A stretch of DNA of 64,000 bases. It comes from Suillus spraguei (taxonomy: Eukaryota; Basidiomycota; Agaricomycetes; Boletales; Suillaceae). Made by a program: the position numbers and the translations under genes. Positions 36,403 to 46,789 of the stretch are shown piece after piece. Under the pieces are notes generated by a model that did not search any database, had not been told where the DNA came from, and saw nothing but the letters and a program-made list of their open reading frames with translations. The stretch covers positions 91,428 to 155,427 of the forward strand of contig JABCPU010000143.1 of assembly GCA_016800925.1 (NCBI GenBank), read 5' to 3'. Positions within the stretch are counted from its first letter, which is position 1; each line of letters opens with the position of its first letter.

Positions 36403-39026
36403 CCATGGCTGCTACCCAGCCAGCACTTGCAGTGTTGCAAATACTGCAGGCCGAACACTCTCCTGGCTCATTCTTGACATTTAGTAGTCTTTTCAGGTTC
36501 ATTACCCTGACATCAGCACTTAGGAACGACATCTTACTCACACAAGCTGCATCACATCCCCCCAATATTGCTCCCAATGTTATCTTTCCTGCCATCAATA
36601 TGTTCTTGGCAGCCTGCTGTAATCTCCATGGGAGTGATGTAGATGTGTACTGGAAAGCTCTAAAGGATGTTGTGTGGCATGTGGGGAGACATTTTTGGTA
36701 TCGAGGACATGTCCCCCTTGTGTGTGAATCATGGGCGACAACATGGAATCAGTGCGTATTGTGATTTTGCATGAGGACAACCGCTGAGAGCATTAATAGC
36801 ACCGCGAGCACTTTATTCTCCTCACCAGACATGCCTGACTGAAGGCTGTCCTGTTCACTCAAAGGCTTCCATCCTCAAGAAAGCCCAGCAACATCAAGTT
36901 GTTCTCTATACACTGGACCATGGCCCAATTGCTACATATTCTATCCATCTTTACTGCGCAGGTATGTCTTACTATTCTTGATCATCGCCCTCATATTGAG
37001 GCGCTTATGACAGGGTGCAACACCAATTACCACCATGGATATAGCATCAAAGACAAGACTTGTATGTTCTACCCTGGCATTCCTAATGTCATGCAGGTTG
37101 GTGGGCATCAGTTCGTGGAGACTAGGGTTGTGCGCATGTGGCACACACTGATGCTTGTCTCATGGTGAGTACACAATGTTCAGCTGACTATTTTTTCTGA
37201 TGGGCCTCTTAATGCATCCACAGGACATCAATGTCCAACTGTGCACAACTATATATATAGCACTAATGCAGAATGTGAAACCTCCTCCCGACTTCCCATG
37301 GAACTTTGAACTCACAGGAGATCATGTCTGGCACAATTTTGCTCTCATGGAAGACTGTATTGAGCATCATACAACATTATCTGTTCCTCAAGATGGTGAC
37401 CAGAGAGCGCGTTTTATGGATGCCATTAGTGAGCACAACATCCGCATCTGAACCTATGGTCAAGAAGAACTTCGTCACTACTGTAATAAATGCAATTGCT
37501 TTTGTAGGGATAGCTTGGGCATGCTCACTTCAAAATTCTCAGTCATTGTTACTGACAGTGTTACTGTTGGGCATCCATGGTGCGCCATCCACAACTGCCA
37601 CACACCTCTCAACAATGATCGCGATCATTTCTGCCCATGATTATCCATATTAGATACTTACAGTATATAAACCACTTGTAGATCTCCGTAGAACCTTAGT
37701 TCGAATATCATCTTAGATTCTGCTCTTTCTGCTTCCTTCGGACTTGAGTCATTTTCCGCTCTAGTCATCTTCCGAGACTTGGGATTGATTCCCTTAAAGT
37801 CTATATCTCCGACTCTATCTTCAGATAGTCTACCTCTGTTAGTTTCTAGTTAGGAACTCGTTCTGAAGCTAGCCTTAATCCTTGTTCCATCCCTACGCTC
37901 TGGATAACCTTCGGACATATCATATCTGATACCTTCAGACGTCTGGGTCCGCCACGCAACTCCTTCCGGATTTTCAGACATATACCTACTCCCTGAAATA
38001 AGGGGCATTACTCGGGAAAGGGGCACAGTGCATGAACTGAGGCCAAAGCCCTTTGGATCTTTCACCCTTTGAGTATGGTCTTAACACCAGCTCACACTGC
38101 CACACATGCGCACAAATGTGCAATCATTGCTTGCACCAATGACGCTCTTGCCAAGAGCAAGGTGTGTCATCTGGCCGAGCATAAAGCTGTTGAGTGCACA
38201 TACCAATTGCGTGGACAAAGTTGTTTCCAGCTACAGCAACGTCTCCAGTGCTCCCAGGTTGCACATCCCACTGACGCTATTGCCCAGGATGTTCCATTGG
38301 ATGACCTTGTCGATGACGCTCCTCTTGAGGAGGACTACATGCTGAATGTTGACGCTGATGGGCATGTAGAAGCCACTGTAGCACCAGACTCAGGGACAAC
38401 TACTAGCACTGATGAATCGTCCTCTCCCACACGCAGAAAACTTTGTGCACAATTTGGACGTCAATGTACTCACAATGAGCTGCTTGTAGTTGCTCTGTGT
38501 GGGATGATCTTGGCGAGGGAGACTTTCTATGGGGCAGAGGGTGTTGACAGTGTTATTGTTCATGGCCAACTGCCTGTGCTGATTATCCACTAACCAAATT
38601 CTGTAGGAAATGATTAAGTGTGTATGTCATACCGACGACATCAAGCCCCAGCACATATTCTACAATAATAATTGCACCCTCTCCAAGATGGTGAAAGATT
38701 ATCCATACTTCCAAGACATTGGTCTCTCTGTCGACATATTTCATTTTAACTGCAAGCATGCAGTCACAGATCGATGGTGTCAAGAGCATTGCAACCCTGC
38801 TGCATTCAATGATCTTCTTGGTGAAGATGGTGTTGGCTGGTACTTCAACTCATCTGTTGTGGAGCAGACAAACATATGGTTTGGTGGTTATCATGCTATC
38901 TGCCATGAGATGATCATTCATAGATACAGGTTTTTTCTTGATGAGATGGTCATGCAGAAAAATAGGCTCACAAAGGCAAAGTTGGAGAAGGAGGGCAGGT
39001 GCCCTGGTAATTGGCCATTAACTTAG
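36403..39026 (+). pseudogene. KDZ-family transposase (Kyakuja/Dileera type)
   Basis: Several spliced pieces read in order. The N-terminal part MAATQPALAVLQILQAEHS is followed by GPIATYSIHLYCA; an intron (GTATGT...GACAG, near 36962-37013) joins this to GCNTNYHHGYSIKD and PGIPNVMQVGGHQFVE. Next come a second intron after LVSW, the zinc-binding segment ELRHYCNKCNCFCRD with HPWCAIHNCHTPLNNDRDHF, then KCAIIACTND and KVCHLAEHKAVEC. The catalytic C-terminal part has LSVDIFHFNCKHAVTD and YFNSSVVEQTNIWFGGYHAI. These match the KDZ family as I know it. Stops occur at 36764 and 37449, and a partial LTR (C4) lies between the zinc segments. The Asp I expect in the motif before FHF is Asn (FYNNNC, codon 38664). 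The enzyme is not functional. Confidence 0.85.
37640..38086 (+). mobile_element. 5'-truncated C-family LTR (C4)
   Basis: 447 bp match the last 60 percent of the C LTR, from TTATATAAACCACTT-type sequence through GGGGCACAGTGCATGAACTG to the end TGGTCTTAACA. The first 300 bp are missing. It sits inside the KDZ transposase between two zinc-binding segments. Confidence 0.85.
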
Positions 39027-39500
39027 CTGTTTGACCCCCATGTTCTCCTCGTGGTACTGCCGGTACCCACTCAATATTATTATCTGCTCAACATGCTCAT
39101 CCTGGCCCCCACACACTGTCTTGGCTGACCCAACATTTGACAAGTCTCTTGAAAAGTTGTGCAATTGTGTGTGGGACTTGGCTGCTGCTGTCCCAGAAGT
39201 GGCAGAAGCTATCATTGTTGATGATACCACTTCCTTGAAGCGAACCAGTCAACTCTGCATCTCTTTTATCGTGTAGTTGTCGTGGGCCCTATTGCAGCCA
39301 CCAACCCTCCCTGCCATCCATTAATCAACCTAAATGCGAACCAGTTGACTATGCATCTCTTTTATGGCGTAGTTGTTGTTGGCCCTATTGCAGCCACCAA
39401 CCCTCCCTCTACTACTTATGCATCTTACGCCCTGCCATCCATCAATCCAAACTGGTCAACTCTGCATCTCTTTTATCAACAGCCACCAACCTGAAAGGTC
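39027..39500 (+). repeat. short direct repeats after the KDZ transposase
   Basis: Repeated words GCATCTCTTTTAT and CTATTGCAGCCACCAACC occur two to three times in 39255-39495, with ACACACTGTCTTGGCTGACC at 39110 and again at 39520. These are local duplications of the 3' end of the transposase region. No separate gene recognised. Confidence 0.6.
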
Positions 39501-40515
39501 TTGCAGCAGAACGCGCACACACTGTCTTGGCTGACCCAACGGGAAAGTATACGCTGTAATAAACATATTGGCGCTGGGCTTAAAACCCCATCTTTTGACA
39601 CTCGTCTCACGTCTATAGGAGTTACCACTTGTCCATGGCCATCTTACCCCTTTAGCATTACTGGCGGCATCCCACGTTTACCGCACACTGTACTGACTGC
39701 CGCACCACGTTCCACGTACCAATGTCCTCCTATGTCCTTGCCGCGTCCGCATAGCTCCATTTGGTGCGTCATTTGTTTTATGTTCGTTATCACTGATTCC
39801 ACGGCAAGTCTTATTACATGTTGCCTCATGCCGCAGCACCTCGCGCTACGTTTACATATGGCAGTTACTACAGTTGAGTGCTACTGATCTCACCTAGAGC
39901 ATTCCAAGTACATACAATTTAGGATATAAGCACCGCGTACCCTGCATGATACAGTACCTGATTTTACACCATTGCATGTACTATAGGTCAGGATTATTGT
40001 CTAGCTCTGGATCCACCCAGTAGTAGACATAGTCTTTAAAGTTCCTTATCACTCATTAATCTATCACGCTTGTTCTCCGTTACCGCTGGCATACCGCTGG
40101 ACTTTTGACTGTTATTTTGACTGAACTTCTCACACACTGCTACTTTACCACTGAAAGTACTGTGGACTTCTTTACTGTTTCCTTGCACCACTCGCAACCT
40201 TACTGCTACCACTAATATTATCGCTCGATGCAACTGTTTCTGACTATATCTCGACCATGGTAGCACCACTACACACGACACTAGTTCTGGCAGCATCATC
40301 GCTGACTGCAGCAACTTACCGCTGACTATGACGCTTCTTTCACACATAATTTTGACTTGAACTTGACCATACTAATAGGCATCCCCCTTTAGGGTTGAAC
40401 ACTCTTGTTCTCACAAGTGAAGCAGACTAGACGGAGCACAAGACTCACATACTAACTTAGGAGGTAGTTGATCTACAGCCCAGGTTAGGTTGTATCTTTA
40501 CAATGCAATGCAAGC
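39501..40515 (+). repeat. inverted, truncated copy of the 5' end of the SUMO-motif gene
   Basis: 40380-40500 matches the reverse complement of 43390-43530, for example plus AAGTGAAGCAGACTAGACGG and TTGATCTACAGCCCAG. It includes the start-codon region of the minus-strand gene, but here ATG is ACG. 39600-40330 resembles 43540-44030 inverted in having many TACCGCT words. The copy ends abruptly near 40510. Confidence 0.6.
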
Positions 40516-41479
40516 TTACTATCCATTAACAAAACTCTGTGTATCATAGGCTGATGATAATGTACATGTACGAGTGACATACAAACCTATGTGAGCGGAA
40601 GAGAAACAACAAAGGAAAACGTAGTGATGCATCAGGAGAATGAAAGAATGTAAGGTCACCCTCACCCACACGCAAGGTGTTTCTTTGTAGCCTTTTCTGC
40701 AGTGTCTTGAGCAGGGTGTGCTAAATAAACTCAGACCACAGGCCCTCAGGTGTCTGCCCCGCCTCAATAAATGTAGCCCTCGCCAAAGGTCCTGCATGTT
40801 TCCAGCGCAAGCGATGATCGCTGATGGTCTGTGCACAATAATGGACTGCAGGCCCAAACACACTAACAAAGGCCTCCTTCATACTGTGGCTGGATTGCTT
40901 TGCCTTGTCCATGGCAATGAAGCCTGCATGGACATCAATGGCATAGTACCCTCATGGCCAAGACAGTAACATCACAGCAACTTCGACCTCAATTGGATGC
41001 TCATATGATAGTCCCAGAGAACTCATCTCCTCATCCGTCACAGAGTTGATGCTGATGGTACATGTGATGCAAAGGGGGTGGCGCACTCAGGTAGCAGCGG
41101 TTGACTCTTGTTTAATGTGCAATAGGATCTCATCATTATCAGTTGTGTCTAGATCAGATGAGAGGCTCATGATGGAAGGCTCCCACGTGTCGTGAAGGTG
41201 GGTGCTGGTAAGATGCTCCTGCTTGGTATGACATAGGGTATCATCATCACCGTCATCACTGGTGAGGCTGATCACAGGAGGCTCCCGCTTGCTGTGAAGG
41301 TGGGCTCTGGTAGGATGCTCCTGCTTGATATGGTGTAGGGTGTCATCATCACTAGAGGAAAGGCTGATCACAGAAGGCTCCCGGTTGGTGCGAGAGTGGG
41401 TGTGGACATGACGGCATTGATGCTGGGGGGACTATTTGAAGGAGATGCAAGCTTTCGCTTGTGCATGACGTGGTCACTC

Positions 41480-43243
41480 TGTTACGACCATGCAAAACCG
41501 GAGATTAGTAAGAAGTCCTGGTCTTACATGGGGTTGTACCGGAGGGTTGTAAAGTCAAAGGGGCTTGGCCTCAGCTCGTACGCTGTGCCCCTTACCCGAG
41601 TATGTGCCCTTAATTTCAGATGAAGTCCAAGGGAGAGTTCTGGTGAAGTCCAGATGGAGGGTCCGGACGGACTCTAAGGTAGGATAGCTCAACAGAGCTC
41701 CGATGGACTTCCGGATGAGTGCAGGAATGCGCTGGAACTATTTCTGGAAGGTAGGGAGTAATGGTAACACTACTGGAACAAGCTCCAAGTAGAACAGATG
41801 TTACAGTCGTACGTGCCCCTATTCATTCTCTCCTCATTTCCTTTACTTGTATATTACATAACGTGACTCTGATTCACATGCTCAACGCATCTGTACTATA
41901 GTTGCTTTCCTTCTTTGGATACGCACTTACATTCTCACATCTCTCTTGGTTCGTGCACACATATTGGCCTATTTAAGCACGTTGTATTACGCTTGTATAC
42001 TTTACTTTAATCTTACTGGGTTTTACCTGGAATATCCTTCACTTAGGTCTTCAACCTAAGTCATCTTGAATCATCTCTAAGTCTAAGCACTCCTTAGCCT
42101 TAGTCTCTATTCTCGTAGAACCTCTTAGACTTGTCTTTGAGGCTGAACCCTTGATAGTACTCGGAACACATTCCTTGTACTTTCACCTTGTCCTCTTCTG
42201 ACATTGTAGAACTTCCCAGCAGACCGTCTGTGTCTTTTCACTGTCGCTGGTGACGCCACCCCAGTTCATAACAACGGATGAAAGATGGACTGCTGGACAA
42301 AGTCCAGGGCAGGATAGGAGCAGAGCTCCGGAGGGAAAGATGATCCATAGATGTCAGAGGATAGGATAGGATAGATCCGGAGGACTAGGGGTCCGAAGGT
42401 CTGGAGCTCAGAGGAGCGGAGGAGCAGAGGAGCGGAGGAGCGGATGAGCATAGCTCTGTGGATCTTAGAGGAAGTGTTGGCTACTAGAGAGGAGTAGGTC
42501 CAGATATGGTGTAGAGATAGTATAGACTACTCTGGACAAGGTCCGGAATAGAAACAGACAGTATAAGACTACCAAAGGTAGAGTCGGAGGTGAAACAGAT
42601 GATAGACGGAGATGGACGAAGTCTGAAAAGATTATAGGACATAGGATCAAAGCTCCGGCCTAGGGAGTGATCCCATAGACCTGAGTCGGAAGCTTACAAG
42701 GGCCGAAGCCCAAGTGCAAGAACGGAAACGGAGTTATATAGACATGATAACAGGATACAGAGTAATCAAAGGAATATACAGAAGTAGGAACAATGAATCA
42801 GACTAAGGTCTGCAGGAGTTGTACTACAAGTTTATATACTGTAGGAGCATGCCGGAGGGTAAGTATGGATAGTCCGAGGCTATGTCTGAAGCATATGGAA
42901 ACACATTAGTAAGTACAGCAGGACATAAGGCTATGAACTCAGAGATGAAGCTTGTATGAAATACTTATCAAGACAGAGGCAGAGATCACTGAGAGCTGGA
43001 AGCACAGAGATACCCAAAAGCCGGAGACACAGGTATATTCTAAAAGGGGTAATGCGCAGGTGCATGGGAATAGTTCGGATATGAACTCAGACCGGATATG
43101 GACACGGATGGATATGGATTGGAGTGGATGGGTGGATCAGATATGTGAACTGGATTGGATGGGTGGATCAGATATGTGTAGATTGGGTGTCTGGATGTCC
43201 ATGGATTGGATTTGATCTAGACCTGAATGTACGGTATATGACA
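41480..43243 (-). mobile_element. solo LTR, family F (F2), interrupted by A4
   Basis: On plus it starts TGTTACGACCATGC and ends CGGTATATGACA, with exact duplication CACTC (41475-41479, 43244-43248). It is the reverse of F1 and lies inside the SUMO-motif gene. Without A4 it is about 1290 bp, shorter than F1 mainly because of the octamer array. Confidence 0.9.
41799..42273 (+). mobile_element. solo LTR, family A (A4), nested in F2
   Basis: 475 bp, starts TGTTACAGTCG and ends CAGTTCATAACA. Flanks ACAGA and ACGGA are a target duplication with one change. The F1 copy shows the uninterrupted site. Confidence 0.87.
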
Positions 43244-43529
43244 CACTCTCATCACTGTAGTTCATGGCATGGTGGATGTATGCTCTCTCACCTTTGAGGT
43301 TGTTGTGGATGTGAGGCAATGTAGGTGGCTGTTGATTAATGTAGTATTTGTTGAAGTCATGCGCGACCTTCACATTGAGATTCTTGAGATAGATATGGGT
43401 GCCCGGTGTAAAGATACAATCTACCCTGGGCTGTAGATAAACCACAGCCTAAACTAGTATGCGAGTCTTGCGCTCCATCTAGTCTGCTTCACTTGCAAAG
43501 CAAGAGTGTTTGACCCTAAAGGGAATGCT

Positions 43530-44319
43530 AAGTTAATATAGTTTGATAGTGCCCAACCTGTGGTGCATGACTGCCGTCAGAGGTAGCAAGATGCTAGCGG
43601 TGACCTCCGCTCCGTGGGAAAGTAGCGGTAGAGCATGGGAAGATAGCAGTAAAGTAGCGGTACTGTGAGCGGTAAAATTGTGGTAGTGTGTGCAGTAAAA
43701 CTGTGGTAAGGCGTGGGAAACTGGCGGTAAAACAAGCGGTGAAGTGTAGCAATGAAGCGTGGGAAAGCGTAGCACAAGTGGTGAAGCGTGGGGAAGCGGT
43801 AACGAGCAGTGGTGTGTGCAGCAGTAAAACAATTCTTAAGAGACAGCGACTTCGGCAAAAAACTTTATTCCATTAGAGACAGTAGTGGTGACAATTCCTA
43901 AGTACTGTGTGTACCATAGAAGGAAAAGTAAAAGTACCGGAATGTGTGAAGAGTCCTTTTTAACATGTACCATGAATGGCTGGAATACATAGCGAGAACA
44001 GTAGTGAGATAGAGATATTTAGCTAAGAGGCATGCAGTGAGCAAGCGGTGTCACAGAAGGTAAGGTAAGTCTTGCTGTAGCTTTAGTAATGGCAGAAACG
44101 AATATGCTATGCACCAATGGATCTAGACAGAAATGGAATGGACAGGAGGACATCAGTAGCAAGATTTGGTAAGGGGGGCAAGGATCCATGGAGCAAAAAT
44201 GGTACCAGCAAAGCGAAAAGGGGTAATGCTCGCTATAGGGGATTTCTTGGTAGCCGCTGTAGACAGTAATGAGACACTTGTGTAAAACGGCACTTTCATG
44301 GTCAGCGTGACTTTGTTCG
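43530..44319. repeat. TACCGCT-rich region between the two minus-strand KDZ genes
   Basis: 43555-43850 contains many AGCGGTA/TACCGCT words, with no coding sense. It should include the promoter of the SUMO-motif gene. A 138-codon frame on minus (44019-44435) has no motif. Confidence 0.5.
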
Positions 44320-45414
44320 CTACACCGGAATGGTGAGAACATGGTCAGCAAAGATTTTGTTCCAGCACTGATGTGTTGAGTTGAAGTAGTGGCAGCCGTT
44401 GTCCACAGAGAGGCCAAGGTTCCAAAGCCATTCATCAGTTACCTTAACATGTGTAGCACAAAGCCACCCTGGAACTCACATATTGTTGGCACCTCATCAT
44501 CCTGCCAGACACATAAGCATAAACTCGTCACTACAGTAAAACACATACCACAGCCCAACCAAACACCATGACTGTATTCTGGGTAGCGACGGTGAGTTTG
44601 TGTTCAAGAGTTTCAGCTTGGTGCCTGTGAAGGCGTTCCTCTTCTTGCATAGCATATGCATTAGTGAAGACGAGCGGCAATTGGAAAGGGTATTTTGGAT
44701 TAGCGTAGAAATCGCCTTCTGACACCAGGGCAGTGGCACAGTGTTTGCCTTTGTTCTTGCTGGCAGCGGGAACAACAGTAGTAGATTGTAGACTAACAGT
44801 ATTGAAGGGAGGCATAGTGGATGTGGAGTTTGCAGATGGGAAAGACAAGGAGGATGCATTAGATGATGATGATGAGGTTGTACTAGGGCCTGGGAGTGAA
44901 GCCTGTATCAAGACCAGATCAATTACGAGCAAAGAAGGCCGTACAGGTGCAAGTGTAGCTTGCACAAGCCTGCTGACAGTGTGGCCCTTCGCGTCACATC
45001 CCCCAACAGCCCAGCAGTGCTTTCGGCACATTGCCTTGTCGATGTGCACTGGGACTCAGCACAAGTCCCAGGCACTAGTAGTACAGGTGGAGGAGGTGGT
45101 GGCAGTGGGAGTGCAGGTGGAGGCAGCAGGAGTACTGGTGACAACAACAGATTTGGGGATGATGGTGGACTATGAGAACCCCACTGGAAGTGCGAGCACT
45201 TGCCCTCAGGTTCAGTGAACAGACACTGGGGAGTATACATAAGTGCTGGTGGTCAATAGTTATCAATAACTACACATACTGATACCATCCAATGACCTTG
45301 GTTGCCTTTTGCATTAGATACAATGACTTTCCACTGGAGTTCACCATGACCATTTGAGCAAAACGGAGTGTAGTCTGGCTTGAGAAATGGTGTGTTCAGT
45401 GGTGTGTCTGGCAT
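44320..45414 (-). pseudogene. KDZ-borne gene with GRF-like zinc finger
   Basis: The start is MPDTPLNTPF at 45414. Exon 1 ends LQWKVIVSNAKGNQGHWM before an intron (GTATCA...CCCCAG). The next exon begins CLFTEPEGKCSHFQWGS. Together this resembles a GRF zinc finger: Gly-Asn-x-Gly-x-[aromatic], Cys, then C-x2-F-x-W. A proline-rich linker follows, then a second Cys/His-rich unit (CAESQC and, after a one-base shift near 45050, CRKHCWAVGGCDAKGH). Further on are PKYPFQLPLVFTNAYAMQEE and TQNTVMVFGW. After another intron comes DDEVPTICEFQGGFVL. GRF fingers bind single-stranded DNA in known proteins; a role in transposition is inference. The frameshift makes it probably inactive, unless it is a sequencing error. 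Confidence 0.55.
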
Positions 45415-45539
45415 GGCGAGACCTGGACATCGTAAGGTAATACACAAGAGGTATAAAGTAGTAGGCTGTAGAGTTTATATGTCAGCCGCTGTGATGAACA
45501 ACTCAATAAAATGTCTTACCTGTGGTAGTAACATGAAGG

Positions 45540-45950
45540 ACATACCTTAAGTCAGGCAGATACAGGATGTGGGGTAAGAGGTAACAAGGTTCAGGGTACC
45601 GACATTTGAGATTATGTACTATATTTGTGTGCGCTTTGTTTGTTTGGGGTATAGGTCAGATGTCTTGGATGTCCTGGATGTTCCAGGATCAAAATATTCT
45701 GGAAACTCAAAAGAACCAAAAGAGGGTACCAGAAACCGCACTGATTCCACAGCTTGTTGGCATTCAGTCTGAAAGGGCATAGTGTTTTTTTATGAAGGTT
45801 CTTTGGTAAATTAAGACTCTGACACAGCAAAGTGAAGGTCAAAATCGAGAATATTTCGATCCTGGAATATTGGGCCCATCTGACCCATACCCCAAACAAA
45901 CAAAGCGCAAACTTGAACATTGGTACCTCTTACCCTGCAACGTCCTGCAT
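45540..45950. repeat. large imperfect palindrome at the KDZ right end
   Basis: 45540-45705 and 45846-45950 are inverted copies separated by about 140 nt. Shared words include AGAATATTTCGATCCTGGAA, CCATACCCCAAACAAACAAA and TACCTCTTACCC. The inner arm ends coincide with the KDZ right inverted repeat. The second arm may be the start of another related element on the right. Confidence 0.7.
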
Positions 45951-46442
45951 CACAATATCCTGTGGGTATGATATATCAATTGTTTTCAATCAGTACCCAG
46001 TCATGTTATATCAGTGACGTGTAGCATCCATTTTCGCATTTTATAAACTCAGCTGTTTGTCATTCCAGGCATAACCACAGTTTTTGGCTTCCAAAATAGA
46101 AATCCACAGAACACATTCTATTTTGGTCACCTCCTCATATTTAGGCCTCCCCACATTATTCACACACTCCGCATTTCGCATTTTCCAGTGTGGGACCCAA
46201 CCAAAAACATGGTTTATTTTGGGAACCTCTACAATATCAATTATTCCCACACCTCCCCACTGCAGCTTCACCACCACACTACAATAGGTCCCTATTCAAA
46301 TATAGGCAGTAGTTCAGTATATATGTGCATAATATAATATAATAGACCATTTTTTGTGTTCATTTGTGTGATAACTTCCCCTTCAGAGCCATTTTAAAAT
46401 GGCCTGGGTTATAGAACACTTTCACACTTTGCCCCTTTGATA
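45951..46442. other. no gene recognised
   Basis: AT-rich sequence with two similar TTGGCTTCCAAAATAG/GGTTTATTTTGGGAA-type words; no coding signal. Confidence 0.4.
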
Positions 46443-46462
46443 TAGTGCTGCCGAAGTCCGGT
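46443..46462 (+). repeat. isolated 20-nt hAT end
   Basis: TAGTGCTGCCGAAGTCCGGT is identical to the first 20 nt of the hAT element at 33537. It sits exactly where the J pol reading frame ends, so it may mark a former hAT insertion followed by deletion. Confidence 0.6.
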
Positions 46463-46789
46463 AGATGTTGCCGCAAGGACCTGCGACTACGCAAGCCCTG
46501 TTGTTCAAAATCTCCATACTGAAGGAGTATGAGTGGTCTAACCAATCCTCATGATCATCCTCCTCAGCAGGATCTTCATCTGTGGCAGGTCTCCTTGAGA
46601 GACCATCAGCGCCGGTATGCTTGGTTGCAGGTACATGTACGAGATTGAATTGAAACAAAAGTATACCTGCAATCCAGCAGTTGATTGTAGTGTTAGGTTG
46701 GAGATCTGGGTTATTGATCATCCCCTTGATATACTTTGCATCCACCTCAACCATAAGGTTGATGATGCCAAAGATATACACCTGCTGTC

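Larger units (their letters stand above)
40721..43478 (-). pseudogene. KDZ-borne gene with SIM-like and SUMO-acceptor-like repeats, unknown function
   Basis: After removal of LTR F2 (exact duplication GAGTG on minus), the frame joins HHAMNYSDES to DHVMHKRKLASPS. The start is ATG at 43478, and the first part reads VVYLQPRVDCIFTPGTHIYL. 41087-41371 holds three imperfect repeats. Each has a hydrophobic-acidic motif (PSVISLSSSDDD, PPVISLTSDDGDDD, PSIMSLSSDLD) followed by a KxE motif (HIKQE, HTKQE, HIKQE). The first type resembles SUMO-interacting motifs and the second the SUMO-acceptor consensus. The C-terminal part reads VFGPAVHYCAQTISDHRLRW and FIEAGQTPEGLWSEF. Damage: stop at codon 10 (TAG), one frameshift before the repeats, a TGA before GYYAIDVHAG. 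Similar genes of unknown function occur in other Agaricomycetes (from memory). Confidence 0.6.
36272..45690 (+). mobile_element. KDZ-superfamily DNA transposon with two extra genes, decayed
   Basis: The 9.4-kb block is bounded by 35-bp inverted repeats. Left 36272-36306 begins GATCCTGGAATATCC and right 45656-45690 is its reverse complement with three differences, all transitions. Inside on plus is a KDZ transposase (36403-39026). On minus are a gene with SUMO-related repeats (40721-43478) and a GRF-like zinc-finger gene (44320-45414). Later insertions are C4 (37640-38086), F2 (41480-43243) and A4 inside F2. I found no clear target duplication next to the repeats, so the exact ends may lie slightly further out. 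Frameshifts and stops show that the element is dead. Confidence 0.7.

Noticed and set aside
44733..45218. 161-codon frame on plus with GGGGSG-like run
   Set aside because: Antisense of the proline-rich linker of the GRF-like gene.
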